NCBI GenBank assembly: GCA_023145575.1
Contig: JAGLDN010000094.1
Coordinates: forward strand, 1-12,773
Length of the DNA: 12,773 bases
Source of the DNA: Psychromonas sp.
Lineage (GTDB): Bacteria > Pseudomonadota > Gammaproteobacteria > Enterobacterales > Psychromonadaceae
Direction of reading: 5' to 3'
The position numbers were made by a program, and so were the translations under genes. Below are positions 1 to 6,723 of this stretch, piece by piece (the first letter of the stretch is position 1; each line of letters begins with the position of its first letter). Under the pieces are notes generated by a model. The model did not search any database. It was not told the origin of the DNA and saw only the letters and a program-made list of their open reading frames with translations.

Positions 1-749
1 CGTCTGGCTTTTTTGATAAAGCATAACCAACAATTTCCCTCGTATGAAGATCTAAAACAGCGGCAAGGTAACTCCAATCTTGGTAGTTTCTAATGTAAGT
101 AATATCGCCAACCCAATGTGTGTTAATGGTGACCGGATTAAATTTTCTTTTTAGAATATTCGCTATATTAGGCTTCTCATTGCAAGCTGGATAATAATGA
201 AGGCTTTTTAGGGATCTTTGCGATAATCCCTGCATCTTTCATCAATCCAGCCACTTTAAATGTCCCGATTGTAAAGCCTTCTTTTATGAGCTCTTTATGC
301 ATTCGCCTGCGCCCTAAGCAATGAATATGCTCTGCATGTAAAGCCTGCATTATCGTGATAATTCTATCTGTATTAGGATTACTAACGTGCTCTTCAAGCG
401 CTTTGTAATAACTTGAAAGAGGTGCATTAAATAGGCTAAAAACCCTTTGAATATTCATAGATGAATTCACCTTTTTTAATATATCATTGTCCTCTTTAGC
501 TTCTTTTAGCTGTAACTCTAATTGTTGAATTCGTCTTAATTGAGGGTCTAATGCAGTTTTTGTTTTATTTGTTTCACCAATTTGTTCTGATAAATGTTGT
601 TTTTTACAACGGCTCACTGCAGTTAGCCCTGCACCTGATATTTCCATTATTTGCTTGCTAGTGTAGCCTTCTTCAGTCATTAACTTAGCGTATTGTAGCT
701 TTTGATCTGCAGTGAAATTGGCTCGCTCTTTACGGATTTTATCTGTCAT
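1..749 (-). pseudogene. IS3-family transposase (OrfA-OrfB), frameshifted, 3' part beyond the window
   Basis: This is an IS3-type transposase read on the - strand from ATG at 747-749. Residues 1 to about 60 form the OrfA helix-turn-helix region (EEGYTSKQIMEISG). Residues 65-95 form a Leu/Glu-rich coiled coil ending EDNDILKK. OrfB-like sequence (RVFSLFNAPLSSYYKAL) follows in the same frame. IS3 elements normally keep OrfA and OrfB in two frames joined by a programmed -1 shift, with more residues between these blocks, so this copy appears to carry a junction deletion. The frame is lost at about 200-201, where one extra T follows PKKP and leads to a stop at 177. In the next frame HYYPACNEKPNIANIL continues into the rve integrase core THWVGDITYI, which holds the first catalytic Asp, and runs to the window edge. 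The other catalytic residues lie outside. Not functional as read. Confidence 0.88.
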
Positions 750-759
750 GGTGAATTCC

Positions 760-785
760 TGTCTAATTAATTTAAGAGGCTATCA
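760..785 (-). repeat. Candidate terminal inverted repeat of the IS3 element
   Basis: Read on the - strand this stretch begins TGATAGCCTCTTAAATTAAT, about ten bases upstream of the transposase start codon. IS3-family ends typically start with TG and lie just upstream of orfA, so 785 is a plausible outer boundary of the element. The partner end is outside the window, so the match cannot be confirmed. Confidence 0.4.
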
Positions 786-840
786 AACCTTGCAAAATTA
801 TTAAACCACTATACATATTTTGATTGAACAGTAGAGTCTT

Positions 841-870
841 TAAATTAAATTAAATTAAATTAAATTAAAT
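841..870 (+). repeat. Pentanucleotide tandem repeat, (TAAAT)x6
   Basis: Six uninterrupted copies of TAAAT end 79 bases before the start of the 334-aa gene. A TTGAAC at 824-829 lies before the tract and a TATAAAAT at 874-881 after it. Copy-number slippage would therefore change the spacing of upstream promoter or activator elements in 5-bp steps. That is a known mode of phase variation in other bacteria but is only inferred here. Confidence 0.9.
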
Positions 871-892
871 TACTATAAAATAGAGCATTTCC

Positions 893-920
893 TTGAATTT
901 ATAAGATATATTGTCATAAT
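893..920 (+). promoter_or_regulatory. Candidate sigma-70 promoter of the HopA1-like gene
   Basis: TTGAAT at 893-898 and CATAAT at 915-920 are separated by 16 bases and lie 30 bases before the ATG at 950. A purine-rich AAGAAG about eight bases before the ATG is the only ribosome-binding candidate and is weak. In such AT-rich DNA chance matches are common, so confidence is limited. Confidence 0.35.
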
Positions 921-949
921 AACCGTAAAATATAAACAAGAAGACAAAA

Positions 950-1954
950 ATGCCAATAAAGCGAAGACGATATACCTTGGGCTCTAGACCATTAACTGAA
1001 ATCCCACTTTCAGGATCTTTACTCAATTTATCCTTTAAAGTATGGGAGACACGTCGAACGATTAAAAAACCCTTTGATATATATAAGCTTTACTCTTCAA
1101 TAACAGGAACAGGAACAGACCATGAAATACTGCCAAACTCCTCGGTTCTTTCGCATTATTTTGCTTGTATTGGTATGTTAGCCAAAGAATCAGGTTTGAA
1201 AATCAAAATTCAAGATTTAGAATCTATTAGCTATACCACCATGGTTAATGCTCGTTATAACTATATAAAGCACAAGATGCCTATCACATGCCCTCGGTTG
1301 ATATTTGCAATCTCAAGAGATGCAGAACGCAATCATATGAGCATAGAAAATTATCACTTGATCGTGATGCAAACCGCGAACATCCGTTTATCTACTCGCG
1401 CAACGTTCAATGTAATGCATCACGTGTATATCAACGTGTCGGCTAATAAATGCATCCAAGTATTGAAATATGTTGTTTTTAATATAATTAAAAAAATTGA
1501 AGGAGTTAGATCTGTAAAATTCAGACTAGAAAATTTGTCTGATAAAATTATTATATATACAAAAAACATTACAGTAGCCCACAACGTGGTATACGAACTT
1601 AAAAAATATCAGCAACTGCACGGAGTAAACAATTTCCATGATAAAATTCCATACATGGCAATGCGCCACATACCAGGTGTCGGAACAGGTGCGCAGCCAC
1701 CTAACATCCACTTTGAACAACGCCAGCCATTCCCAACGACACACGCACGAAGTTTCGGCTCCTTTCGAGCAGATTTAATCTATCGTGCACTTAAAAATTC
1801 AACTGAAAGTTATGACTTCTTTGAGCTGATTGTAAAATATTTTAAAGATGCAGGAATCGATGCCAACGATCCTTCAATTCAAACAAGTTTTCAACAACTC
1901 GAATCACAAGCCAGAATAAATTTAGTGCAAAGCCTTCTTCCTCAATCTTGGTAA
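950..1954 (+). CDS. HopA1-family-like protein, candidate secreted effector (334 aa)
   Basis: This is an intact 334-aa reading frame surrounded by decayed insertion sequences. The first ~150 residues are basic and unrecognised. The C-terminal half has the layout I associate with the HopA1 (HopPsyA) effector-like family. A strand VYINVSANK (about 159-167) is followed by a helix, GVRSVKFRL, the strand KIIIYTKN, and a helix with ELKKYQQLHG. A glycine/proline patch (GVGTGAQPP) comes next. The signature-like SFGSFRADLIYRAL starts at residue 268 and leads to FFELIVKYFKDAGID. HopA1 was described as a Pseudomonas syringae type III effector, and related proteins occur in many bacteria. There is no signal peptide or membrane segment, which fits a cytoplasmic protein or a machine-secreted effector. 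If the genome is Legionellales, delivery would more likely use Dot/Icm type IV secretion, but no clear C-terminal signal is visible. Family assignment rests on remembered motif order and is moderate; the function is inferred. Confidence 0.6.
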   Translation: MPIKRRRYTLGSRPLTEIPLSGSLLNLSFKVWETRRTIKKPFDIYKLYSSITGTGTDHEILPNSSVLSHYFACIGMLAKESGLKIKIQDLESISYTTMVNARYNYIKHKMPITCPRLIFAISRDAERNHMSIENYHLIVMQTANIRLSTRATFNVMHHVYINVSANKCIQVLKYVVFNIIKKIEGVRSVKFRLENLSDKIIIYTKNITVAHNVVYELKKYQQLHGVNNFHDKIPYMAMRHIPGVGTGAQPPNIHFEQRQPFPTTHARSFGSFRADLIYRALKNSTESYDFFELIVKYFKDAGIDANDPSIQTSFQQLESQARINLVQSLLPQSW

Positions 1955-1960
1955 TATTAT

Positions 1961-2009
1961 TATACCCATTTGATTATACCCATATTACTTAAAGATTCTT
2001 TGTCAGGCT
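1961..2009 (+). repeat. Interspersed TATACCCAT-type repeat, copy A
   Basis: Starting six bases after the stop of the HopA1-like gene, TATACCCATT is followed 14 bases later by TATACCCATATTACTTAAAG and then TTGTCAGG. Closely similar sequence occurs at 12236-12285 (+) and at 9692-9723 (-). No coding content is visible. It behaves like a short intergenic repeat or a miniature mobile-element end. Confidence 0.55.
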
Positions 2010-2134
2010 TTAGGTCGGTTATAAGGTAAACGTAGAATATGCATTTATTAGATATTTTCTTTACGAATGTTGTAACGAAGAACTTGATGTCAAGCTGATG
2101 CGCCGTAATGCAAGACAAATCGTACCCAATCTAC

Positions 2135-2163
2135 GTTGTTCTAAAATTTCTACCTAGAACGAC
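2135..2163. other. Small inverted repeat (stem-loop) in intergenic DNA
   Basis: GTTGTTCTA at 2135-2143 pairs with TAGAACGAC at 2155-2163, with one G-U pair and an 11-base loop. There is no T-tract after it, so it is not a convincing terminator. It could be the end of a degraded element. Confidence 0.35.
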
Positions 2164-2177
2164 TAGGATTCAATTTT

Positions 2178-2225
2178 ATGCAAAGTATTTTGGTAAAATT
2201 TATGCATAGTATCTTGGCAAAATTT
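2178..2225 (+). repeat. Imperfect tandem duplication, 2 x 24 bp
   Basis: The unit at 2178-2201 (starting ATGCAAAGTATTTTGG) is repeated immediately at 2202-2225 (starting ATGCATAGTATCTTGG), with 21 of 24 positions identical. Because 24 is a multiple of three, the duplication could come from coding DNA, but no extended frame runs through it. Confidence 0.85.
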
Positions 2226-2251
2226 TCTTTGCTGACTTTTCATCTTGAAAT

Positions 2252-2312
2252 AGGAGGAGTATATATACCCGTGATCTTTGATAATGAATATCAATTAGAA
2301 AAAAACACTTGA
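2252..2312 (+). promoter_or_regulatory. Orphan strong Shine-Dalgarno with a 13-codon frame
   Basis: AGGAGGAG at 2252-2259 is the strongest ribosome-binding match in the window, yet no gene follows at normal spacing. A GTG at 2271 opens a 13-codon frame ending at TGA 2310-2312, about 12 bases from the motif. GATCTTT at 2274-2280 also pairs with AAAGATC at 2325-2331, just before the IS630 gene. It may be a leader remnant of that element; translation is unproven. Confidence 0.25.
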
Positions 2313-2342
2313 AATTATTTTCAAAAAGATCATGATTACATC

Positions 2343-3348
2343 ATGGAAATATTATTATCACATTTAGAAAAAATAAGACTTGAATCACAGCACAAAATGT
2401 TACGTGATAAACGAGAGTGCGATCGATTAAAAGCTATTTTACTCACTGCTGAAGACTGGTCTGAGGAAATGATTTCTCAGGCGCTAAGGACACACAAAAG
2501 CTGTATTCATCCCACCTTTATGAGTATTCTTCAACGCAAAAAGACGAACTCAAATCATCATGGATTAAAAAGTCTATTAAATAGTATTCAAACTGAATTG
2601 GTAATAGCTCATTCAACAGACGTTACTTCCTCCAGTATAAGCGATATCTGTGAATATATAAAAACAACTTTTTCAATTGAATATTCAAGATCTTGACTAC
2701 AAAAATGGTTGCATCGAAACAATTTCAGTTATAAGAAACTTAAAGGTGTACCACACAAGTTCGATCAAGATAAACAAGCACAATTTATCGAAGAATATAA
2801 ATAGCTAAAACCAAGTGTATCCTGTGATGAAGGCATATTATTTATGGATGCATCGCATCCTACATAGACAACAAAAGTGAGCTACGGTTGGTTCCAACTG
2901 GAATCGATAAACCAATAGCAACAATAGGCAGTCGTATACGCTTGAACATTATTGAAGCGATTGCGTTGGGGGATCTAGAAAATGCAATAACAAAACAATA
3001 TGCAACGGTTAATGGTCAGTCGATCATTGATTTTTTAAGCTAATAAATGAACAATCTCAAACAGATAAACCCATTAATTTGCTACTTGATGGCGCTGGAT
3101 ATCATCGGCGTAAATTGCTAGTAAAAGAAGACCGAAAACATGCCATTAAACTACACTAATTACCGCCATATAGCCCCAATTTAAATCAAATTAAACGGCT
3201 GTGGAAGGTAATTAACGAATACGCTAGAAATAACAAATTTTTTGCAACGGCTAAAGAGTTCTGTCAACGTATTAAAGTCATCAATGATCTCTTGTCTATT
3301 TATATTACTTGTACATCTTACCAATACCTTCGCCAAAATGAAAGTTAA
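2343..3348 (+). pseudogene. IS630-family transposase, multiply inactivated
   Basis: The frame opens at ATG 2343 with a helix-turn-helix region (DRLKAILLTAEDWSEEMISQ) and DICEYIKTTFSIEYS. In-frame stops follow at 2694-2696, 2802-2804 and 2865-2867. Between them the family pattern persists, for example KWLHRNNFSYKKLKGVP. Near 2900 the frame shifts to GIDKPIATIGSRIRLN, near 3037 it shifts again, and another stop lies at 3157-3159. The DDE core can be traced: Asp in FMDASHPT (codon 2847-2849), Asp in LLDGAGYHR (3088-3090), and YSPNLNQIKRLWK. Family members usually read PIERLWK at the last site, so the catalytic Glu is replaced by Lys (3193-3195). The C-terminus ends YLRQNES at 3348. With at least four stops, two frameshifts and a lost catalytic residue, this copy has long been dead. 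Confidence 0.9.
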
Positions 3349-3441
3349 CCCATTCTGGCAAATCTTTCTACCTGTAAGTTATTGATTTAAATGGAGATAA
3401 GGCTCTATTTTTAGCTTAAATCAAAATTGGCGAAGGTATTG
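3322..3441. repeat. 15-bp perfect inverted repeat, 90 bases apart
   Basis: CAATACCTTCGCCAA at 3322-3336, inside the last codons of the IS630 pseudogene, is repeated in exact reverse complement at 3427-3441. The pair may be one internal and one terminal end-like sequence of the IS630 element, or a long hairpin over its 3' end. No matching copy is seen at the 5' side of the transposase, so the element boundaries stay unclear. Confidence 0.8.
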
Positions 3442-3903
3442 CTTACAGCACGTATTTAAAATGGCTTTGAGCGTAACTAAGCGAGCAATCAATTCCAGCA
3501 TAGCTTGCCTGATAAGAAGAAGTTGGTTATCAACTTTTAACAAAATAAGGGTGTAAACAAATAAGAGTTGTGATAGTTTAATTATTGAGCAGTTGTTTTA
3601 CTACAAAATAAACATTCTTTAATTATACATAAGGCATTGTTAAATAAGAATATCTACCAATCCAACCTCGAAATGTAACATCAGACACGAACTAGATCAT
3701 CAGAATCAGGTGCAACATGAGGTAACATCCTATAAAACGTTGTCTAAATTAAACTGCGCTTATTTTAGATTTTTGCGAGTGGGTAGTAATAGTATTTTCG
3801 TTAAACGTGGATTTATTAGGACAAAAACGTGCTGTTTCTCCTTAGTTTAAATTTTCACACAGCATAGTTTTTCGCTAACGTGGTATATAAAGGTAAATAG
3901 TTT
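3442..3903. other. Intergenic DNA, no gene recognised
   Basis: This stretch of about 460 bases has no sustained open frame on either strand and no recognisable RNA gene. It is likely decayed coding or IS-flank sequence. Just before the next gene an AAAGGT motif lies about nine bases ahead of ATG 3904 and would serve as its ribosome-binding site. Confidence 0.6.
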
Positions 3904-4458
3904 ATGAGAACAATTGTAATAGGGTGTGGAAAAACGGTCGAAAAGGTATATGGTCTAAATATAAAATTTGCTAAAGATCAATTACGCTACCCAATTGCCT
4001 TCCATACACATGCTCATTGTACAACCGTTGATATAAACCCTATTTGTTCACCTACTGTAGTAATGGATATTTGTACTGCTGATCCCTCGGAAGTTACCGA
4101 TAAATTAGGTCATAATTTATATGATCTTATCGTACTAGAAAACATACTAGTAACAATAAATTTTTTACCTGATGAAAAAAATTAAGACTATCATTAAAAA
4201 TTGCAGTTTAATTTCAAGTGAAATAGACCATGTGCTTATTCCTAGAATACACAATCCAGAGAACATGAAAGAGAATTTTTCTCGTTTTGGTTTTAAAAGT
4301 TTAATATTGATTATGATCTGCATAGGATTTATACATTTATTTTAGCATATGTGGGTGCGTATGCAGATGAGTTCATAGTTTTCTACAATAATGTAGATAT
4401 TAAACTGTCAAAGAGTAATGGCACAAAATCTCTACCTTATCTTTTAGCTAGGCGTTAA
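3904..4458 (+). pseudogene. SAM-dependent methyltransferase-like protein, two frameshifts
   Basis: The first frame (3904-4185, 93 aa) begins MRTIVIGCGK, resembling the glycine-rich SAM-binding loop of class I methyltransferases. It continues with TVDINP (acidic residue at the strand-2 end), VVMDI, and YDLIVLEN. It stops at 4183-4185 just after a run of seven A (4175-4181). With one A fewer the frame continues as DEKIKTIIKNCSLISSE, HVLIPRIHNPENMKENF and SRFGFK to about 4300. A second shift then gives YDLHRIYTFILAYVGAYADE, ending at TAA 4456-4458. Across three frames this reconstructs roughly 185 residues of one protein. The methyltransferase assignment rests on the N-terminal motifs only; substrate unknown. 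The A7 tract could allow transcriptional slippage or -1 ribosomal shifting, but the second break argues for a true pseudogene. Neighbours on both sides are dead transposases. Confidence 0.6.
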
Positions 4459-4959
4459 ACAGATGCTTATTAATCGCAATCAAATTGCTTATTATAACAA
4501 ATGATGACTGCAAAGCACACCCTTATCATTCATTAGCGGGCAAGATCATGAGTGGTTAAAAACAAGTTTGAAAGCTTCTTATGTCTAGCCAGTATCTAAT
4601 GTTGCTTTGAATCGTTACGCTTTTACTTCTTTTTAAAACTTCCTTCCGACCGTAATAAATTAAGTACAAAATGCCTTGGTATAGACATGTTTTCAGAAGC
4701 ATTCATTCCTCTTACTCGGCTTAAATCTTCATGCAAAGCATTGATCAGTTTATCAATGATATATTACCTTACATTGGGCATGCCGAGTAGGACCAATGAC
4801 AACGTTCAAATTTTTAATTTCAATTAAACTAAATTGGTGCACTTTGATTGATGATGGGTATATACCTAAAATGCAGGGTCGGATCTTCTTGCGTTTGACT
4901 TTTAAGTCCGCTTGTTATCAAATTATTTTACACTCTAATAACGTATAAAATTCCTAAAT
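4459..4959 (+). other. Intergenic DNA with a possible C-terminal coding remnant
   Basis: About 500 bases without an intact gene. From about 4520 to TAA 4634-4636 one frame reads like a degraded protein end (SFISGQDHEWLKTSLKASYV, one stop, then NVALNRYAFTSF). It may be the tail of the preceding broken gene or another lost gene. Further on, TACTCGGC and GCCGAGTA form an 8-bp inverted repeat about 66 bases apart (roughly 4715-4792). A GGGTATA near 4857 resembles part of the interspersed repeat. Nothing else is recognisable. Confidence 0.4.
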
Positions 4960-6034
4960 ATGACATTTTTTATAGGAGCAAAAAAGAGTGAAGTTAACCG
5001 TTCAGATGCAAATAAACACTATGATCATACAGATATTATTTTTAACCAAGTGAGCAGTTTTATGTGCCGCAAAAGGCTTGAGGAGTATTCAAATCTTGGC
5101 TGGACCACAGTTAGACTGGTTAATAGATCATCGATAATTTTCAAGTGGAATACCGACAAGACAGTTAATAGGCGGTATTACAAGAGGTATAAAATCAAAA
5201 AGTGTTATTTCTTATTTTTTTGCGTGGTCAGATGGTTTTACAAGCCGCAATGCTAAAGAGCTTATCACCTTTACTGGAAAGTGATTAGAGCATGGCGATA
5301 TTATTAATGCACTTCAATATATAACCGAATGGGTGTTGCTAACAGCTTAATTATTTATCAACAAGAAACAAAGCAAAAAAATGAAATGCCAATGATGCAG
5401 AGCATCTTAAAAAGTTAAATGTAAAAAATTCAGTAATGACAGCCGATGCAATGCATTGTCAACAAGAAACAGATAAAATAATCTGTGAAGCAGAGGCTGA
5501 TTACGCTCTTCAAATAAAAGACACCCAAAAATTATTACCGAAGAAACAATAATTTACTTTCACAATGGACCTCGAGATACACCACCTAAAATAGAGATTC
5601 ACAGTGATATTGATGAATAGCATTAACGAATAAATGGGCGTTCCTACGCCTTGTTCAGCTATCAAATTAGACAGAAAAAATTCAGCTTGGGAAGGCAAAA
5701 GGCGGTTATTGAGGTAACTCACATGTGCACACTGAAGGGAAAAGCAGCAGAAAATTTCATATTATTTAACTTATATTGCCGATAATGTAAAACATATGTC
5801 GGGTCATCTCAGAAGACACTTGGCATAGAAAATAGTCAGCACTGGTTTTTAAAGGATACAGTTAGAGAGGATGAATGGCAAATTTATGCTCAAGATGGGG
5901 CACGAAATTTATGTACATTTAGAAGGCCTTTATTAAATCTTATAACAGAAAATCTTTTTAAAGACAGTGTCGCGGGGGAAAATGCAAAAAGCGAATTGGA
6001 ATCAAAATTCAGATCTGAGATATTGAGCGATTAA
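4960..6034 (+). pseudogene. ISAs1-family (H-repeat type) transposase, multiply inactivated
   Basis: The N-terminal part is open from ATG 4960 (HYDHTDIIFNQVSSFMC, LEEYSNLGW) but loses frame near 5100. The next frame gives QLDWLIDHR, a stop, SSGIPTRQLIGGI, VISYFFAWSDGF and then LITFTGK followed by TGA at 5282-5284. Family members usually have a catalytic Asp at IAIDGK; here the codon 5273-5275 is Thr. After more shifts come NSLIIYQQETKQKNEMPMMQ, then VKNSVMTADAMHCQQET (second Asp, codon 5445-5447) and EADYALQIKD. Later pieces are KAVIEVTHMCTLKGK and LGIENSQHW (Glu codon 5828-5830) with VREDEWQIYAQDG, ending ILSD at 6034. A CATGATCACGCCCTG at 6048-6062 may be the element's right end. Order and motifs identify the family clearly. 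Many stops, several frameshifts and a lost catalytic residue make it non-functional. Confidence 0.88.
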
Positions 6035-6061
6035 TATTTGAACGATGCATGATCACGCCCT

Positions 6062-6089
6062 GCCTAAAATTGCCTTCTCGGTGATTCAC
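6062..6089 (+). repeat. Diverged repeat shared with 12306-12334
   Basis: The core TAAAATTGCC followed by TCGGTGATTCAC at this site matches TAAAATTGCC and TCGATGATTAAC at 12306-12334, about 23 of 28 aligned positions. Both copies lie near ISAs1-type remnants, so it may be an element end or a common flank. Confidence 0.45.
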
Positions 6090-6128
6090 ATGAAAACTTT
6101 TCTTCTCAACTATCGCAATAATTTTTAA

Positions 6129-6251
6129 TTTTATGACGATCCTGACTGGTGCAGGTGGCCAAGTCCCGTAGAGCAAGGATCCTTTTTTATGAAAAGAAGA
6201 TCAGCCTGTACGGAACATTCGAAAAGAGAACAACTAGGTCCATTACATTGA
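6129..6251 (+). pseudogene. Coding-like fragment with FFMKR..EHS motif, copy 1
   Basis: One frame is open for 40 codons to TGA 6249-6251 and reads YDDPDWCRWPSPVEQ, then SFFMKRRSACTEHSKREQ. A related stretch at 9378-9608 reads LFFMKRKLCAEHSNNE. The two DNA copies differ by a codon-sized (3-base) gap, which suggests descent from translated sequence. The start MKRR..TEHSKRE vaguely recalls OrfA starts of some insertion sequences, but I do not recognise the family. Confidence 0.35.
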
Positions 6252-6288
6252 GTAAGTTTACAGATAATATTAACAAAATGTCATTAAT

Positions 6289-6330
6289 TTAGGGCTGAAA
6301 TACAGTTTCTTAGGGCTAAAATACAGTTTC
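6289..6330 (+). repeat. Tandem duplication, 2 x 21 bp
   Basis: A 21-base unit starting TTAGGGCTGAAATACAG (6289-6309) is directly followed by a second copy starting TTAGGGCTAAAATACAG (6310-6330), identical at 20 of 21 positions. It lies about 390 bases upstream of alaS in non-coding DNA. Confidence 0.9.
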
Positions 6331-6450
6331 GAATTTTTTTTTGATAATTTACAGGTCTAACGCGCGTATTTTAATCAGTAAATTTATAGGCTCTTCAGGG
6401 TCATTAACATTAAATACTAATGATCTGATCTATCACCACATGTCCAATAT

Positions 6451-6475
6451 AAAGACGCTATGTGCGTTTTTTTTG
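6451..6475 (+). terminator. Possible weak intrinsic terminator upstream of alaS
   Basis: ACGC at 6455-6458 pairs with GCGT at 6464-6467 around TATGT, and a run of eight T follows (6467-6474). The stem can extend through the preceding AAAG by A-U and G-U pairs. It would insulate alaS from upstream transcription. The GC core is only four pairs, so strength is doubtful. Confidence 0.4.
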
Positions 6476-6571
6476 CTGATCTACAAATTAAATATTTTCT
6501 AATTAATACTGCGCATGCTATTATAATAATCTATTGCTTTTATATTAATAACATGAAGTCTATTTAAAAAT

Positions 6572-6602
6572 TTGACGCAAGCGAAATAAGTCAATTTATC
6601 TT
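6572..6602 (+). promoter_or_regulatory. Possible alaS promoter (weak -10)
   Basis: TTGACG at 6572-6577 is a good -35 match. The best -10 candidates nearby are poor: TATCTT at 6597-6602 with 19-base spacing, or shifted registers. An alaS promoter is expected in this non-coding stretch because upstream genes are dead, but this assignment is tentative. Confidence 0.25.
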
Positions 6603-6723
6603 GGAAATTAAAGCTAAAATAATATTTCCTTTGCAAAAATATTCAAACGAATATTTTAAATTTTAACCAACAATTTTTAAGGAATATTCATATTATTATT
6701 TCTAAATCCACATGGAAAAGTAG

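Noticed and set aside
1526..1744. 72-codon - strand frame opposite the HopA1-like gene
   Set aside because: It lies antisense to the best conserved motifs of the + strand gene.
5510..5722. 70-codon - strand frame in the ISAs1 remnant
   Set aside because: The + strand carries recognisable ISAs1 transposase sequence here.
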